NCBI GenBank assembly: GCA_049999805.1
Contig: JBNGIO010006294.1
Coordinates: 315,115-379,114, forward strand
Length of the DNA: 64,000 nt
Origin: Folioceros fuciformis
Taxonomy: Eukaryota > Anthocerotophyta > Anthocerotopsida > Anthocerotales
Reading direction: 5' to 3'
Position numbers and translations under genes: made by a program. How positions within the stretch are numbered: the stretch's first letter is position 1; every line of letters begins with the position of its first letter. Of the stretch, positions 34,931 through 45,877 are shown piece after piece. The notes below the pieces were generated by a model. It worked only from the letters and a program-made list of their open reading frames with translations. It searched no databases and had not been told where the DNA came from.

Positions 34931-35281
34931 CAGGCCGAGGCCGAGGCCGAGGCCGAGGCCCAGGCCGCGGCCCCGGTCCGGTGGTGTTAGCGTGGAGCAA
35001 TTTTGGTGGGTGGTGGAAGCGAAGGTTCCGTTCTTCATCACACACGTCTTGTCCACTTGACTGCTAACGGTTTTGGCGAGGGATTGGAAGAATACAAGGC
35101 TGAGTATCCGGGGCGGCGGGCGGGCCGAGGGGGTGATTGTCCAACGGGAGGTCGGGTAGCGCGGCAGGGGGGATGGGCTTTCACGTCTCTTCTGAAGGCG
35201 ACGGCGACGGCGACGGCGAAAGCAACGGCCAGGGCCAGGGCCAGGGCCAGGGCCAGGACACAGGAATCGGAATCGGAATCG
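34931..35281. repeat. GC-rich microsatellites: (GAGGCC)n, (GGCGAC)n, (GGCCAG)n, (GGAATC)n
   Basis: Four 6 bp arrays lie within 350 bp: GAGGCC-type at 34931-34973, GGCGAC-type at about 35198-35220, GGCCAG at 35226-35257 and GGAATC at 35263-35281. They give long artificial reading frames (Gly-Gln-Gly-Gln, Arg-Ala-Arg-Ala) that should not be taken as genes. Confidence 0.9.
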
Positions 35282-35520
35282 CTGCGAGCTCTCTCCCAAT
35301 AAACGTGCCTGGTCCCGACGAGCTACGCCACAGTAGGCCTAGCCTATGGCCTACGAGTCTAGGACCCCGTGGGCGACGCGTGCCACTGTTATGGCGCACA
35401 ACAGAGCCCCCTCCTGGCTGCTGTCTCATCACTGGACGCCAAGTGCGCTCGCGGATGAAATCCGTCCACACCTGTCAGTTGTTGCAGTAGTCCATTGGAC
35501 GTGAAAGGACTATTTTGTTT

Positions 35521-35746
35521 CCTCTCCTCTCCTCTCCTCTCCTCTCCTCTCCTCTCCTCACCTTTCCCCCTCATTTCCGGGTCGTCCACGGAAAACGATA
35601 GTGGACGGACAGCCACCTCACCTGCGCTGTGCTATCGTGGGACCACAGGACAACACAAGCTCACAAGACAACAGCACACAACTGAGCATTACAGAACGGC
35701 TCATAAAGTCGTGGGGGATACATTCCATTCCATTCCATTCCATTCC
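35521..35746. repeat. Pentanucleotide microsatellites (CCTCT)n and (ATTCC)n
   Basis: CCTCT is repeated about eight times at 35521-35559, and ATTCC about five times at 35721-35746. Both are clean 5 bp arrays in non-coding DNA. Confidence 0.9.
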
Positions 35747-36321
35747 CATCCTTCCCGTTCCGTTTGCCCTTTTTGGAATGTCCAACGGACCGGGCCTGAC
35801 CCAGCCTGGCCGGGCTAACGCCATCCATGCGGAGTGGGAAGAGCATTAGAAAAGGAATTTCCAAGGATCGTGCAACGCTTTAAGACACTTTTTGCAGGGA
35901 GGACAATTTGCGCTTTTACTCCAGCCCGCCTCTTCCAGCTTGAGTGGAGATTGAGAGTGGGGTAAAAGGTCCAGTCGACGCGTGTACGGCAAAGGGGGGT
36001 TTCCAAAATTGTTTGGAGCCGGGACCAGGAAAGCGGAATGGGCCATGGGAAACATGGAGCCATGTATTGGTGGCAGCCTTGATACGCAGGCTCCCAGATA
36101 TTTTGTGGGAACCTTATGTCCTTTTCTGGTATTAGGCTGCCTTGAGGGGCCATGAGAGGACATGCATCGTGCCGGTTGATTAACCTAATACCACCAGGGT
36201 GGGTTCCCGTTCAGGCTCCTGGAAGGTGTGGAGAAAGAGAGAAGAAGAGCGGGCAGCGGGCAGCGGGCAGCGGCGAAACAGGCGCCGGGTGGGCGGCGCA
36301 AGGCCCCAGGAATTGAGGAGA

Positions 36322-37164
36322 CCAGGGCCAGGGCCAGGGCCAGGGCCAGGGGGACACAGGGTGACCGGTACAAGGGCCCCCCGAGCATTCAAGGCATCAA
36401 TGGTGCGCCAAGTCAACCTCCCAAAGTCATACAATAAGCTCAACACAAGGACATAGAGAGGACACGCGTGTCCTGACGCCATATCCTGACACCAAGAAAG
36501 CGATTATTGAGAAGCCCAGTTTCGCCAGCCGGTAGCCGACCCACTACTCGACCCAGGGTACAAGTACTTACACCAAGGGGGGACGAAATTCCGGACGAAG
36601 TCGCCAACCAGGCCAAAGGAGGCTCCCGGGGGGTGCCGGGCCCGGGGCAAAGGCCGCAGCCTGGGGCCTGGTCCGGGACCGAAGCCGTAGCCGGGGCCGG
36701 GGCCGGGGCCGGGGCCGGGGCCGAGGTTGGGATATTTTGTTTTAGGCCACTTTTTGCTGCCTTTTGTTGGCTTGAGGACACTAGGCTGTGGCCATGGCGG
36801 CCAGCCAAGGCTCGTAGGAGATCACGATGGAGAGATCCCCTGCGCCCATAGCGGAGCCAGTGGCGCGCCGCGCCCCTGAGTCGCAAAAGGCCCCAAAGGG
36901 CAATCATGGGAGTCATCATTCTTGTGCGGCTGGGGCCAATCTCCACCGCTCCTGATTACCAGCCTTTTAACAGAGCGCGGAGCGCAGGCCAGGCATTCGG
37001 GGTCCGGCTAAGGCACGACTTTTGAAGCGCACCGGGCCAGGCCAGGCCAGGCCAGGCCAGCCCAGCCCAGCCCAGGCCAAGCCAGTCTGGCTGGCTACCA
37101 CTCACACACTAGGGCTACACCCACCCAGCCCCCGCACCAGCCCCAGCCCCAGCCCCAGCCCAGG
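36322..37164. repeat. GC-rich microsatellites incl. (GGGGCC)n, (GGGCCA)n, (GCCAG)n, (CCCCAG)n
   Basis: Arrays are GGGCCA at 36322-36350, GGGGCC at 36691-36724 (five to six units), GCCAG grading into CCCAG at 37034-37078 and CCCCAG at 37137-37164. The GGGGCC array could fold into a G-quadruplex on the plus strand. Confidence 0.9.
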
Positions 37165-39084
37165 CTCTGGATAGAGTCCTTTTCCACGCCACCACCCATG
37201 CCTTCCTCGCAATTCCTCTCGCTTTCGTGTTCCAAGCCCTGCCAAGTTGCCTCTAGGGCTAGCTTGCAATTGGAAGGGATAACAATCTGGTATGGAGATG
37301 GAAGATGCTTCCCAACTTCTGACCTCATTCCTCAGCATGTTCCACCATTTTCAAACACGTAACCCTGAACAAGTGAAGTGCAAGGAAGGAAACAAGGAAT
37401 CGAAGGATGGCAAGGGCAACTACCTCGTTGATGGGCGTCCACCAGTGGATATGTTTAGGGATGTGATGAGGAGGCCTGTCGGCATATACATATATATTCC
37501 CTGCTCTGTGGCCTTTGTATCTCAACCACCGCGGCCGTTACAGGACCTTGGCTGGAAAGCGGATCTGGACAAGACACCATCACGGGTGCAAACTGTGCGT
37601 GTTCCACCTCCTCCTCCTGCTAGGTAACGGGTTATGGATTGTGTGGGCATACGTATGTCATGTGTCGCCAACCGCCGACCGGCAACAAAGTTTGGCGAGG
37701 CGAGGCCCTGCACAAACGTCACCAATGACCTGCCGAGGGCAATAACAGACAGGGGTGTGAAAGAGAGAGAGAGAGTTAGGCTGCTCCGCAGGCTGCAGGA
37801 CATTACTCCGAGATATGAAGCTGGAACCACCGAAGAAATGAGGGGGTTCAATATCCACCATCGTCCAGCAACATACGGTAGTTGAGCATACCCGGTTTGC
37901 AGGATGCTCAACCTATCGGGAGCCGGCTGTTGCGGGAGGCAGAGATGGAGGGGAGGGGCACCAATGGCAGTTGGGGACGACGGAGTAGGCGCTCCACAGC
38001 TATGCAACTTGCAACAACTTGCAATGCCGTGGAGCAACTTCCGCTTTCATCAACTTGCAAGACGGCGCAGTCGAGTCGCCATACCCGCATTACTGCAGAC
38101 GGGTATCACGCCGCATTTGACCTGCACAGGAACAGCGCATCTGAACCTGCCATATAGTAAAGCAACAGCGGAGGAGCAGGAAAACTTATCTTGAAAAAGA
38201 TTTGGGACAAAAGCTGGAGTAGGCATTGCGGATCCTTCCCAAGAAAGTACATTACTCTCCCGCTTCTTTAGCTTTCCTTGATGCCACCAGAGATACTAAC
38301 GGCTGGCTACCCTCACCGTTGCTTGTGTTGGTGGGTTCCGCTTCGCCGTTGCTTTGCGCATTGTGTGTTATAGCAGTCGCATGTTCTAAAGGTGAAAAAG
38401 CGGCATCTTCGTCACCTTTGACGTAGCTCACACGGGTGTTCACAGTCACGCACTATACTGCATAGTTCTCCGTGACCGAGCCAGGCGCTGCCTGTCGCCA
38501 GGAACTTCTGGCCACGCCGCTCCTCGACCCCACCCTTGACTCTTGCCCCTCCCATGTAAACTTGAGGTTGCCATTACACGAACGTGCGACAAAAATCCAC
38601 TTTCTTTCCTGTCACCTACTATCATAACACCAGCCTGGTAACTCCACCAGATGTATGGATAGCTTCAGCTGACGTTGCCCCACCTGGAGCTGCTTATGGG
38701 CGGGCGCTAGCTAAGAACAGGAATGGGCCTCGCTGACCACTGCAGGCTGCTCTGCCATTCTTATCTGGCCAACTGTCTGGGATCCAGCCGGGATTGAACC
38801 CAGAGATATCTCAAGAGTTACCAGGCAACTTGCAACATGCACATCAACGGAGGCATCACTGTTCACCTGTCGGCACTTGAAACCCACTCCCTTCATCATT
38901 TTAAGGTTGATGACAAGCATAACATAAGGCAATAACTCCTCAGTTGCTCTTCTGAGAGAGCAGTTACTTATTTCCATCGAACAACCCTAGGAACATCAGT
39001 GTAACGAACACACGATTGTGCCGACGTGGTTCCCTGACACTTTAACTGTCGGTAGGTACAGATCGAAAGAGCTATGTATGTGCC
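37165..39084. other. Intergenic between the microsatellite zone and the SSUH2-like gene
   Basis: No gene recognised. Frames of 60-170 codons on both strands overlap one another and have no motifs. At 38780-38800 the minus strand has GGGTTCAATCCC, like a tRNA T-arm/B box, but no full tRNA fold is present. The right end should include the 3' region of the SSUH2-like gene. Confidence 0.4.
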
Positions 39085-41119
39085 TTACAGGATGCAGCAA
39101 AGTGATTGGCAGCAGCAGATTCCACAGCAGCATCTGGATGGGTAGTCTTTCATATAGACGTCCTTCTTGAGGCCAACGATGTAGGACTTGAACGACTTGC
39201 CTTTGTGGGACAAAAGCACACGGGTAACAGGGACATAGCTCAAGGTATGCCTCTCACAGATGATTCTGGCGGCAGGAGGGACAGGAGTTCTTTCTGCAAT
39301 CACATCTGAGGACAGCTTCGTGAGCCAATAAGAATCTGGAAAATGAATGGGCTGACACTGGTAGGACTGACCACTGTGCAGCTCAACTCCCTGGGCTTTG
39401 TGAAAGATCTCATCTGGCACAGAAGCTGCATTGCTCGAAGCGCTCACCTTCCGGTTTTGCAAGGTGCGCCTGCACAGTCATGAGTTGCTGACTTGAGGAA
39501 TTTGCAGCTCTCTCAAAGAAGTCAGAGTTGGAAAGGAAACTGAAAGCTGCTTACCAGCGCACGAGCAGCAGTTTGCGACAAAGCAAAGCACCATTCCCCG
39601 AACAGGTTCTGCATTTGATAAGGCCCTGGGACAAGCAGGTCGGGCATCTTAACTTGCCTGTGCCTCCACATTTGTTGCATCTGGACAGCCGTGTAGAAGG
39701 ATCAGCGGGTGGCATAAAATTTAGCAAGACGGAAAGTTTGGATCAACACGTCAGGCCTAAAGAGAAAAAAAAAAAAACCCCCTTGATCAGGATATAGGTA
39801 GACTACGTACAGGGTATCAGAGCCGTCTTGGTGAGCAATGAGACCTCTGCCATGACAATCTGGGCACTCGGTCATAATGCCAGGGTGATAAGTTTCAGGC
39901 TCTTTACCAGCATTGCAAATAGGACAGGCCACCTCCCCACGCCCTGAGCATTCTGAAGCCAAGGCGAGTTCACTCTTCAACAACTTTGATGTAGAAAATT
40001 AATGAAGCAACACACCCCCTCGTTGCTTCAAGGCACACAATAACTATTACCTGAGCATCGTAGAATGACTTCAGAGTGTGGCAAACTAATTCTCGTTTCC
40101 TTGATAGTTGTGAATAAAAGGGGGAACTCTTTTTTAGCGTCTACCTCCCACAGTGCGGGAGTATGCCCATTGTCCTCTCCATCCACTGGTCCTCCTGTAT
40201 ACGGTTCGGTTTCATGGTGAACATTTCTCTCTTCAATAAACGCCTCCAGCGTTCCGATGTATACGTTGCAGTCTTCCACCTTCTCAAGGCCCCACTTCTT
40301 AGCCGGTTTGCCTCCCCAGCAGCAGTTTGAGCTGACATAGTCCACTAGAATCTCCCGTATGTCCTCCTCTTGTAATGCCTGCACACTAGTGCAAGATATA
40401 GGTAAGCAAGCTGTGGGCCCTATCACAGACAAGTTCAGTTCCTTCCCACTGCTTTGGTTGGTACCTGGGCGCCTGGTTCGGGGGTTGGATCAAATATCCT
40501 GTGTCTGGATACACACCGTAACGTTCAGATCGTTCAACGTACACAGACAGGCATCCCAGTAACGTAGCAGGGCAAACTAGGCATTTGGACACACGCTAAA
40601 CCTGAAATCAACCTTTGACTTTCCCTGCAAACTACAGGAACAACGATAGTACATGATAGTGCACAAGCACATCCTTTACCTGCAGGGGGAACACTCCACT
40701 CAGGATAAGGCTCATGAGAAACAGCATTCCGAACTTCAGTAGGAGAAACTTCAGCCTCAGGAGGTTGCACACTGGGTGTTCCCGTGGGCTTGAAATATCC
40801 CATGTGTGTCCATTCTGCCAGCCGGCCTTGAGCATCATCTGCAAGGTGGATACACCGCTCGGGGGGTAAGGTTTCAGCACCAGATATTCAGAACTTAGAC
40901 TGGAAGCTCCTGAATCATGCATATCCGCTGTTTAACAATGTTCTGACCAATCCTTCTCGTGTGTAGCTTCAGCATGAAGGGGTAGGCAAGACACTTACGT
41001 GATCCATACAGTGTTGGTAAGGAGTCCAGCAAAGATGGAGCCGATGGCTGCTCCAAGGCTGAATCAGGAGATACTGGGCCAAGCAAAGGCTCATAGTAGG
41101 TGTCGCGTCCTTCCGCCAT
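39085..41119 (-). CDS. SSUH2-like protein with DnaJ-type CxxCxGxG zinc motifs
   Basis: Minus-strand exons are 41119-40999, 40838-40680, 40498-40431, 40378-40051, 39952-39811, 39680-39555 and 39469-39085, giving 442 residues with phases closing. The N-terminal third is acidic and proline-rich. The SSUH2 core starts at ALQEEDIREILVDYVSSNCC, with FIEERNVHHETEPYTGGPVDG and LPHSEVIL. Zinc-type motifs follow: CSECSGRG (about 224-231) and CPIC, CPDCHGRG, CNKCGGTG with CPTC, CRTCSGNG. The C-terminus resembles animal SSUH2: VPDEIFHKAQG, then a cysteine cluster (SRCCCGICCC) close to the stop. SSUH2 proteins are poorly characterised; a chaperone-related role is inferred from the DnaJ-like zinc motifs, but there is no J domain. 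The 52 nt third intron with donor GTCTGT (40430) is the weakest part of the model. Confidence 0.85.
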
Positions 41120-41560
41120 GATCCTACTCCGCTATCCGCTCGGTCCACCCCGCAAGCTTGCCGAAAACAAGCAACTTTTCGTTGTGAACTGGTTTGCCCG
41201 CTAAACGGAGCTCGCCCGCTTCCCTTATCTTTGACTAGCAATAATATTTACACAAACATACGAAATGTGGGACGGAAAACTTTACACAAAATTGTTCCTT
41301 CCCTCCAACATGCAAACAGACGAACGCTCCCAGAGTCCGCCTCATATCGAAGATCGAAGACGAGCTGCCGTCTCCACGGATTTCTGGGGAACCATACAAC
41401 TCAACTCAGAGAGGATCCGTTCGGGAAAGCTCCAGTCTACTCTGGCTGGCTGCAAGAGACGTTGCTTCGGTTCTCAAGACGTCAAGGGAGCATGTACTCG
41501 GAGTTGATTTGCCTAAAGTCCATCAAATTCCTTCCTTTCAAATACGCTGAAGATGCTTCG
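41120..41560. other. Upstream region of the SSUH2-like gene
   Basis: Should contain the SSUH2-like promoter (minus strand). No other gene recognised. Confidence 0.4.
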
Positions 41561-41574
41561 TCTTGAATCCATGT

Positions 41575-41860
41575 ACGTAAATCCGGGAGCGGGTCACTGC
41601 CATCTTGAACTGGAGACATCCACCGGCATGAACAGGAAGGAAGTGAAGGTTGAGCTTGATGAAGGACGGGTTATGAATATCACCGGTGAAAGTAGCTGGG
41701 AGGATGTTTAAGGACACGGATCAATGACATGGAGTGGAACAAGCTCATGGCCGATTTGTTCGACTATTTCCGCTCCCAGAGAGCGTCAGGGTTGATGATG
41801 TCCAATCCAAGATGGAGCACGACGTCCTTGACCCTAAGAAGAAGGAAACACTGAGGTCCA
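41575..41860 (+). pseudogene. Small heat-shock protein (HSP20, class I-like) pseudogene
   Basis: The plus strand carries the alpha-crystallin domain core GMNRKEVKVELDEGRVMNIT then GESSWE (about 41627-41697), followed after a stop and frameshift by HGRFVRLFPLPESVRVDDVQ and SKMEHDVL (about 41743-41826), then another shift where a class I protein has a TVTVPK-like end. These match the usual order of class I small heat-shock proteins (beta strands 3 to 9). The N-terminal arm and C-terminal IxI tail are not recognisable. Several frame breaks in under 300 bases show a dead copy. No intact HSP20 gene is in the window. Confidence 0.8.
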
Positions 41861-43112
41861 AACCTCGCTCGATTCGCCTGCTCTCAAACGGAAACCAGGT
41901 CCCGGTGAAGGAAAACGGGGCCCATATGCATGAAGAGCCGCGTCAGCTCTCTATCTGGACGATCTCGCAAGTGTCACTCTGTACGATTCTGCAGCCGCTG
42001 GGACTTCGAGCTTCGATGTTGTCGCCCTCAGTGCCGAATGTTAAAATTTTGCATGCCAGAGACTTCCCTCGAAGAGCGGTGCCCGTCTCAAGCTTCCGTG
42101 TCTGCCTCTCTGCAGTTTTGTGTAGTTTCCTCCAGACTCCGCCGAACCCGGACCCGGGAACACGTCCTCTTAGAGTTTCTCGTCCCAATGGTGGCGAGCA
42201 AGTTGTGTGCATGTCCAACCGCATCCACCTATCCTTTTAGGAAAGAAGTGTTGTGCAAGCCGTTACATCTCATCTTGTGATTGTATCGCAGCTGAGTCAG
42301 AATGCGCCTGAAAGTACCATCGTCGAACGACTCAATTGGGCAAATGCAGGTCTCTATGCTTGCATGTGTTCGGGTGCAACGCAATGGAAGTTTAGCGAAG
42401 ATCGATGTAGCTAGCCCAGAACAAGCAAATCCTCAGACCTCCAGGACGTTGCGCGGAACACCATTGAACTGAGACTCGTCGTGCTGTTTGGCATCGTTTC
42501 GAGCGGAGATGGCATTCAGTAGATAAGTGCTGGTAAGCGAGATGGAACTGCTCCCAGTGGTTGCTTCTTGCAAACTGTGATGCCAGAACTCTACGACAGG
42601 TCCAGGTTCTCGGGAGTCACACATGCTGGTAGGTTCCAGTTGAAGCTTGCACCATTCTTGCCAGGGTTTAGTGGACTGTCCAAGCTCCCAAGGCGAGGCC
42701 CTGCCTACATGCAGCAACGAATCTCAAAGTCTATCAACTCAAGGGAGCGTTTGCACAACTGCAGCCTAGCCTGCCAGGCGTAAAACAACGTGTGAGTCAC
42801 AATTTCTGTGCCACAAGCAACAAGATGCGCCGGTCAACGACATCTTCCTGCTGGTAATGTGCTCCTCTGAAATCCACTTTGCTGCACATTGTATCAACAA
42901 TGAAAGCCAGCAGCGAAACTGACAGAATCTAGATTTTGCAGAGCCGGTCCGATCAAAGACCTACCTGTTGATGATCTGTCAACATTGAATCTGAAGGGCC
43001 ATCCAAAGCTCTGGCCATTCTCCACAGCATAATGTTGAGAGGGACGTAGGAGGAGAATTTTTTCACAGCTTACGCGAATTTCTGGCTTGTGCACAAAGCA
43101 AAGGATACTAGC
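41861..43112. other. Intergenic, no recognised gene
   Basis: Frames on both strands up to 168 codons exist, including a minus-strand one at 42433-42717 (WCKLQLEPTSMCDSREPG and YLLNAISARNDAKQ), but none matches a family I know and no splice pattern supports them. It may hold the promoter of the gene at 43113. Confidence 0.35.
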
Positions 43113-43745
43113 ATGGAACTAGCGAGATTCGGGAGCCACGGTCTTGCACAACAAGAGAGCTCGTCAACAGCATGTAATTCTTCCGCAGTCGAGGGAGAGA
43201 GTTCTGCCAGCGCAGCAGCTCTGGAGTACCAGAAGTTGATGGACACGATTGCAAAAGGGTAAGAAACGTTTCTATTGGCATACTTTCAAGTTTTTTTCCC
43301 AAACATTAATATAATTTATACTGATATCTACGATCTATTTTTTCATAGTCTACATCCCTTAGCAGAGGAAGAGGAGGAGGAAGTGCTTTTATCCAACAAT
43401 GGTGTTAGGAATGGCAACAAAAAAGAATGTATTCATCTAAACAAAGTTAGATGTATGGAGCTTTTGCAAAAGCTGGAATATCATAATTGGGAATTACATA
43501 AAAAAATAATAGATAATGTTACCTACCGAAAGATATGTGATGATCTTTTGGAAACCCTGTGTGAAAATGTTTCAGGTGCAAAAAAGACTGTTTGTAAAAA
43601 TGTTTCAGGTGCCAAAAAGACTCTATGGAAAGTGTCGCGTTGTTTTTTGACTCTGGACATTCACAGAAGACTATGCGGGATTGCATTAGAAGACTTAAAA
43701 GATGTGCGGGATTGCATTAGGAGAGTTAGAAAAGGAACAGCTTAA
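43113..43745 (+). CDS. Unrecognised 180-residue protein, two exons
   Basis: Exon 1 (43113-43258) and exon 2 (43349-43745) join through a 90 nt GT-AG intron (GG/GTAAGA ... TTTCATAG), phase 2, into 180 residues. The first 49 residues are Ser/Ala-rich and end with LEYQKLMDTIAKG. Exon 2 starts with a Glu run (LAEEEEEEV), then a basic, helical, cysteine-containing part (CMELLQKLEYHNWELHKKII). NVSGAKKT occurs twice, from a 33 bp tandem duplication (43566 and 43599). The C-terminus is DVRDCIRRVRKGTA. I do not recognise the family. Exon 2 is markedly more AT-rich than exon 1 and than neighbouring coding sequence. The closed frame over a clean intron supports a real gene; function is unknown. Confidence 0.45.
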
Positions 43746-44096
43746 CCTAACTCTTAAGCTCTAGCTCGGTTTTAGTTCCTCTTGTGCAAGACTAATTCTT
43801 TAGTTAGTAAGTTTTCTATCTATCGCATAAACAGAGTTTCTATTAATAGCGTGTTAAAACTGTCGCTGCTCCGGTAAGGTAACGGACCACAGCGGCCCCA
43901 ATGTGTACAATAGCTGTAGTCTCCACGCATCGGGATGTGCTTGTGGCAGCTCTATTCTGGAGCGGGAGCGTAGGAGCTTGGTAGAAGAGTAAGCAGGGAT
44001 TCCCCGGCTGGAAGCTCTGAACTAGGGGTTAGGGTTTCTCGGGGGAAGGACTAGCAGATTCCGGAGGCGGGATTGAGTACGGCCGAGGCAGCAGCG

Positions 44097-44735
44097 ATGG
44101 GGATGGACGCTGGAGAAGAAGAGACACGGGTTGGAGGACACGCAAAAGTTGGAGTTACAGTATCGACACAAGATGAAACCGCCGATCTGCTGGAGTCTGG
44201 GCCCATCCTCTCACCGTTTCTAACCAAAGTGGGAAACTCAATGCAAGTCACACCAGTAGTACTTCCCATGGCCGTGTTCTTGTTGGCTCTAACCCGATTT
44301 CCCTCCCCTCCGTTTGAAACGAGTTATCCTTGGATCTACTCCATTGCCCTCGGTGCTAGCGCGATGGCTGTCCTCAATTCAATTCACATGTTGAGAATCG
44401 TACTCTGCCAACCTGCCAGAGCTCGGGATTCCCGTACCCCGTTGCTGGTCGGGCACATGTTTGGCTTGTTGTCGACCTCCTTAGGTTACGTAAGTTTTGT
44501 GGTATGGTCTTGCACAAAACGAAGTAAATACGCCTGGAGCTTACCGCTGTTGACGGCGTTTCTTGCGGCCTTCTTCGTCATCCACCAATGTAAGCATCTA
44601 TGTAGGATTCGTTGGGGCGAGATCAAGACCTTCCTACGTGCTGGCCTCAGAATTGAGGCGGCCGAGCTGAGAGCTGCGAGGGAGGCGGACCTCAGAACTG
44701 CGGATGCGAACACAGAGCCGTCTGGTAATCGCTGA
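44097..44735 (+). CDS. Unrecognised membrane protein, about four transmembrane segments
   Basis: Intronless frame of 212 residues from the ATG at 44097 (MGMDAGEEETRV); the frame is open further upstream but has no earlier ATG. The first ~45 residues are acidic and polar. Hydrophobic segments lie at about 48-67 (VVLPMAVFLLALTRF), 75-98 (WIYSIALGASAMAVLNSIHM), 112-134 (LVGHMFGLLSTSLGYVSFVV) and 142-160 (WSLPLLTAFLAAFFVIHQC). They are followed by a basic stretch (KHLCRIRWGEIKTFLRAGL) and an alanine/glutamate-rich tail. I know no matching family. The TM pattern and the absence of stops in a 639 nt frame favour a real gene. Function is unknown. Confidence 0.5.
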   Translation: MGMDAGEEETRVGGHAKVGVTVSTQDETADLLESGPILSPFLTKVGNSMQVTPVVLPMAVFLLALTRFPSPPFETSYPWIYSIALGASAMAVLNSIHMLRIVLCQPARARDSRTPLLVGHMFGLLSTSLGYVSFVVWSCTKRSKYAWSLPLLTAFLAAFFVIHQCKHLCRIRWGEIKTFLRAGLRIEAAELRAAREADLRTADANTEPSGNR

Positions 44736-44848
44736 AACCATCTGTGTTAACTGTTTGTTGTACATTGCTGAATGTCGCCTTGCCTAGCCTAGCCGCTGTG
44801 TGTTGAACCTCGTTCTTGTCTCTTCTCTTTTTTGAATCATTGTTGTTC

Positions 44849-45127
44849 ATGTGTGGCATAGAGACAGGGTCGATGGACTCCAGAAATCACAGGGACTCCG
44901 CAAATTTGGTCGCGATCGAATCCTCCTACGGAAAACTTCTCCAGGCTGTGTCTCAAGGATCGAAGGATGACCAGCGATTTACCCTACAGGCCCTTCTAGG
45001 CCTTGAAGAAAAATTAAGATGTCTGCGTGAGCTGGAATCCATCCAGAAGCACGAGATGAGGCGGGTGAGGTGGAGCAACTATGATTCCGGTTCCTTGAAT
45101 CCGAAGGAAGAGGGACATCGTCACTGA
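44849..45127 (+). CDS. Unrecognised small protein, about 92 residues
   Basis: The frame starts MCGIETGSMDSRNHRDSA (an alternative start is the second ATG at 44873). It is followed by an amphipathic, probably helical stretch (KLLQAVSQGSKDDQRFTLQA, then EEKLRCLRELESIQKHEMRR) and a polar tail. It lies 110 bp after the membrane-protein gene on the same strand. It has no recognised domain. Helical periodicity and polar/non-polar balance look protein-like, but the length is short and there is no other support. Confidence 0.3.
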   Translation: MCGIETGSMDSRNHRDSANLVAIESSYGKLLQAVSQGSKDDQRFTLQALLGLEEKLRCLRELESIQKHEMRRVRWSNYDSGSLNPKEEGHRH

Positions 45128-45877
45128 CCGTTACTAAGTGTAACACCCCGATGTCACGCAATTTTGAGTGATATGCTACAAGACGTATGTATGTATCTAG
45201 ATTCTGCACGGTTCAAGCAGCCGTGCAAAATTTGGCTATGTACATCATTCCACGTCGGGAACCCACAGCGTGTCGCCATGAAGAAACAAAGAAGATCGTC
45301 ACCATGGGCTCTTGATCTTGAACGGGTTACGACGCAGAACTCTGACGGGATCGCAAAACGCTTCGCCATGTCTGCCCCGGTCTGTTCGCGTGCTTGAGCA
45401 TCGTACAGGTCCTTGACTGCTTCAGGAAAATGCTCAATCTGGTCATTTGCCGTGGTGTTACGGGTAGCTGCGAGGAACAATTGGCTGTTCACCAAGTCTT
45501 TCATACAACCTCGGTGTGCTTGCCAAGTTCCCCACATTTTGCATCCCTGTCCCACAAGCCATCACGAAGGAACAAATCATGCTCCACCCCTGCCTCCGGC
45601 CAACACATCAGCATGCATCTCTCGCTGGACTTCTAAGTCTGGGGCTCTTGCGCAATCCTGAACTATCCAGCTGCACATTCCTCGGCAAAGTTGCATGGCC
45701 CACGTCTCGATACTCGTCACCCGTGTTTGCGATTCGAAACGAGAAAGGCAGTTTAGAAAGAAAGTGTGTGAAACTTGGGTTACCGGTTGCCTTGAGCTCT
45801 TAGGTTTATGAGGTCTTTCAACCGGCCGGCGTTGCGGTTTGCTTGCGCAAGGTGCGCGGGCGTGGGATCAGAGGAGA
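45128..45877. other. Upstream region of CPSF100
   Basis: Non-coding as far as can be seen. The right part should be the promoter and leader of the CPSF100 gene. Frames of 75-133 codons on both strands show no motifs. Confidence 0.4.

Noticed and set aside
35003-35302. Frames rich in Gly-Gln or Ala-Arg repeats
   Set aside because: They are translations of (GGCCAG)n and (GGCGAC)n microsatellites.
38780-38830. tRNA-like T-arm (GGGTTCAATCCC on the minus strand)
   Set aside because: No matching acceptor stem, D-arm or anticodon arm could be found upstream; at most a tRNA-derived relic.
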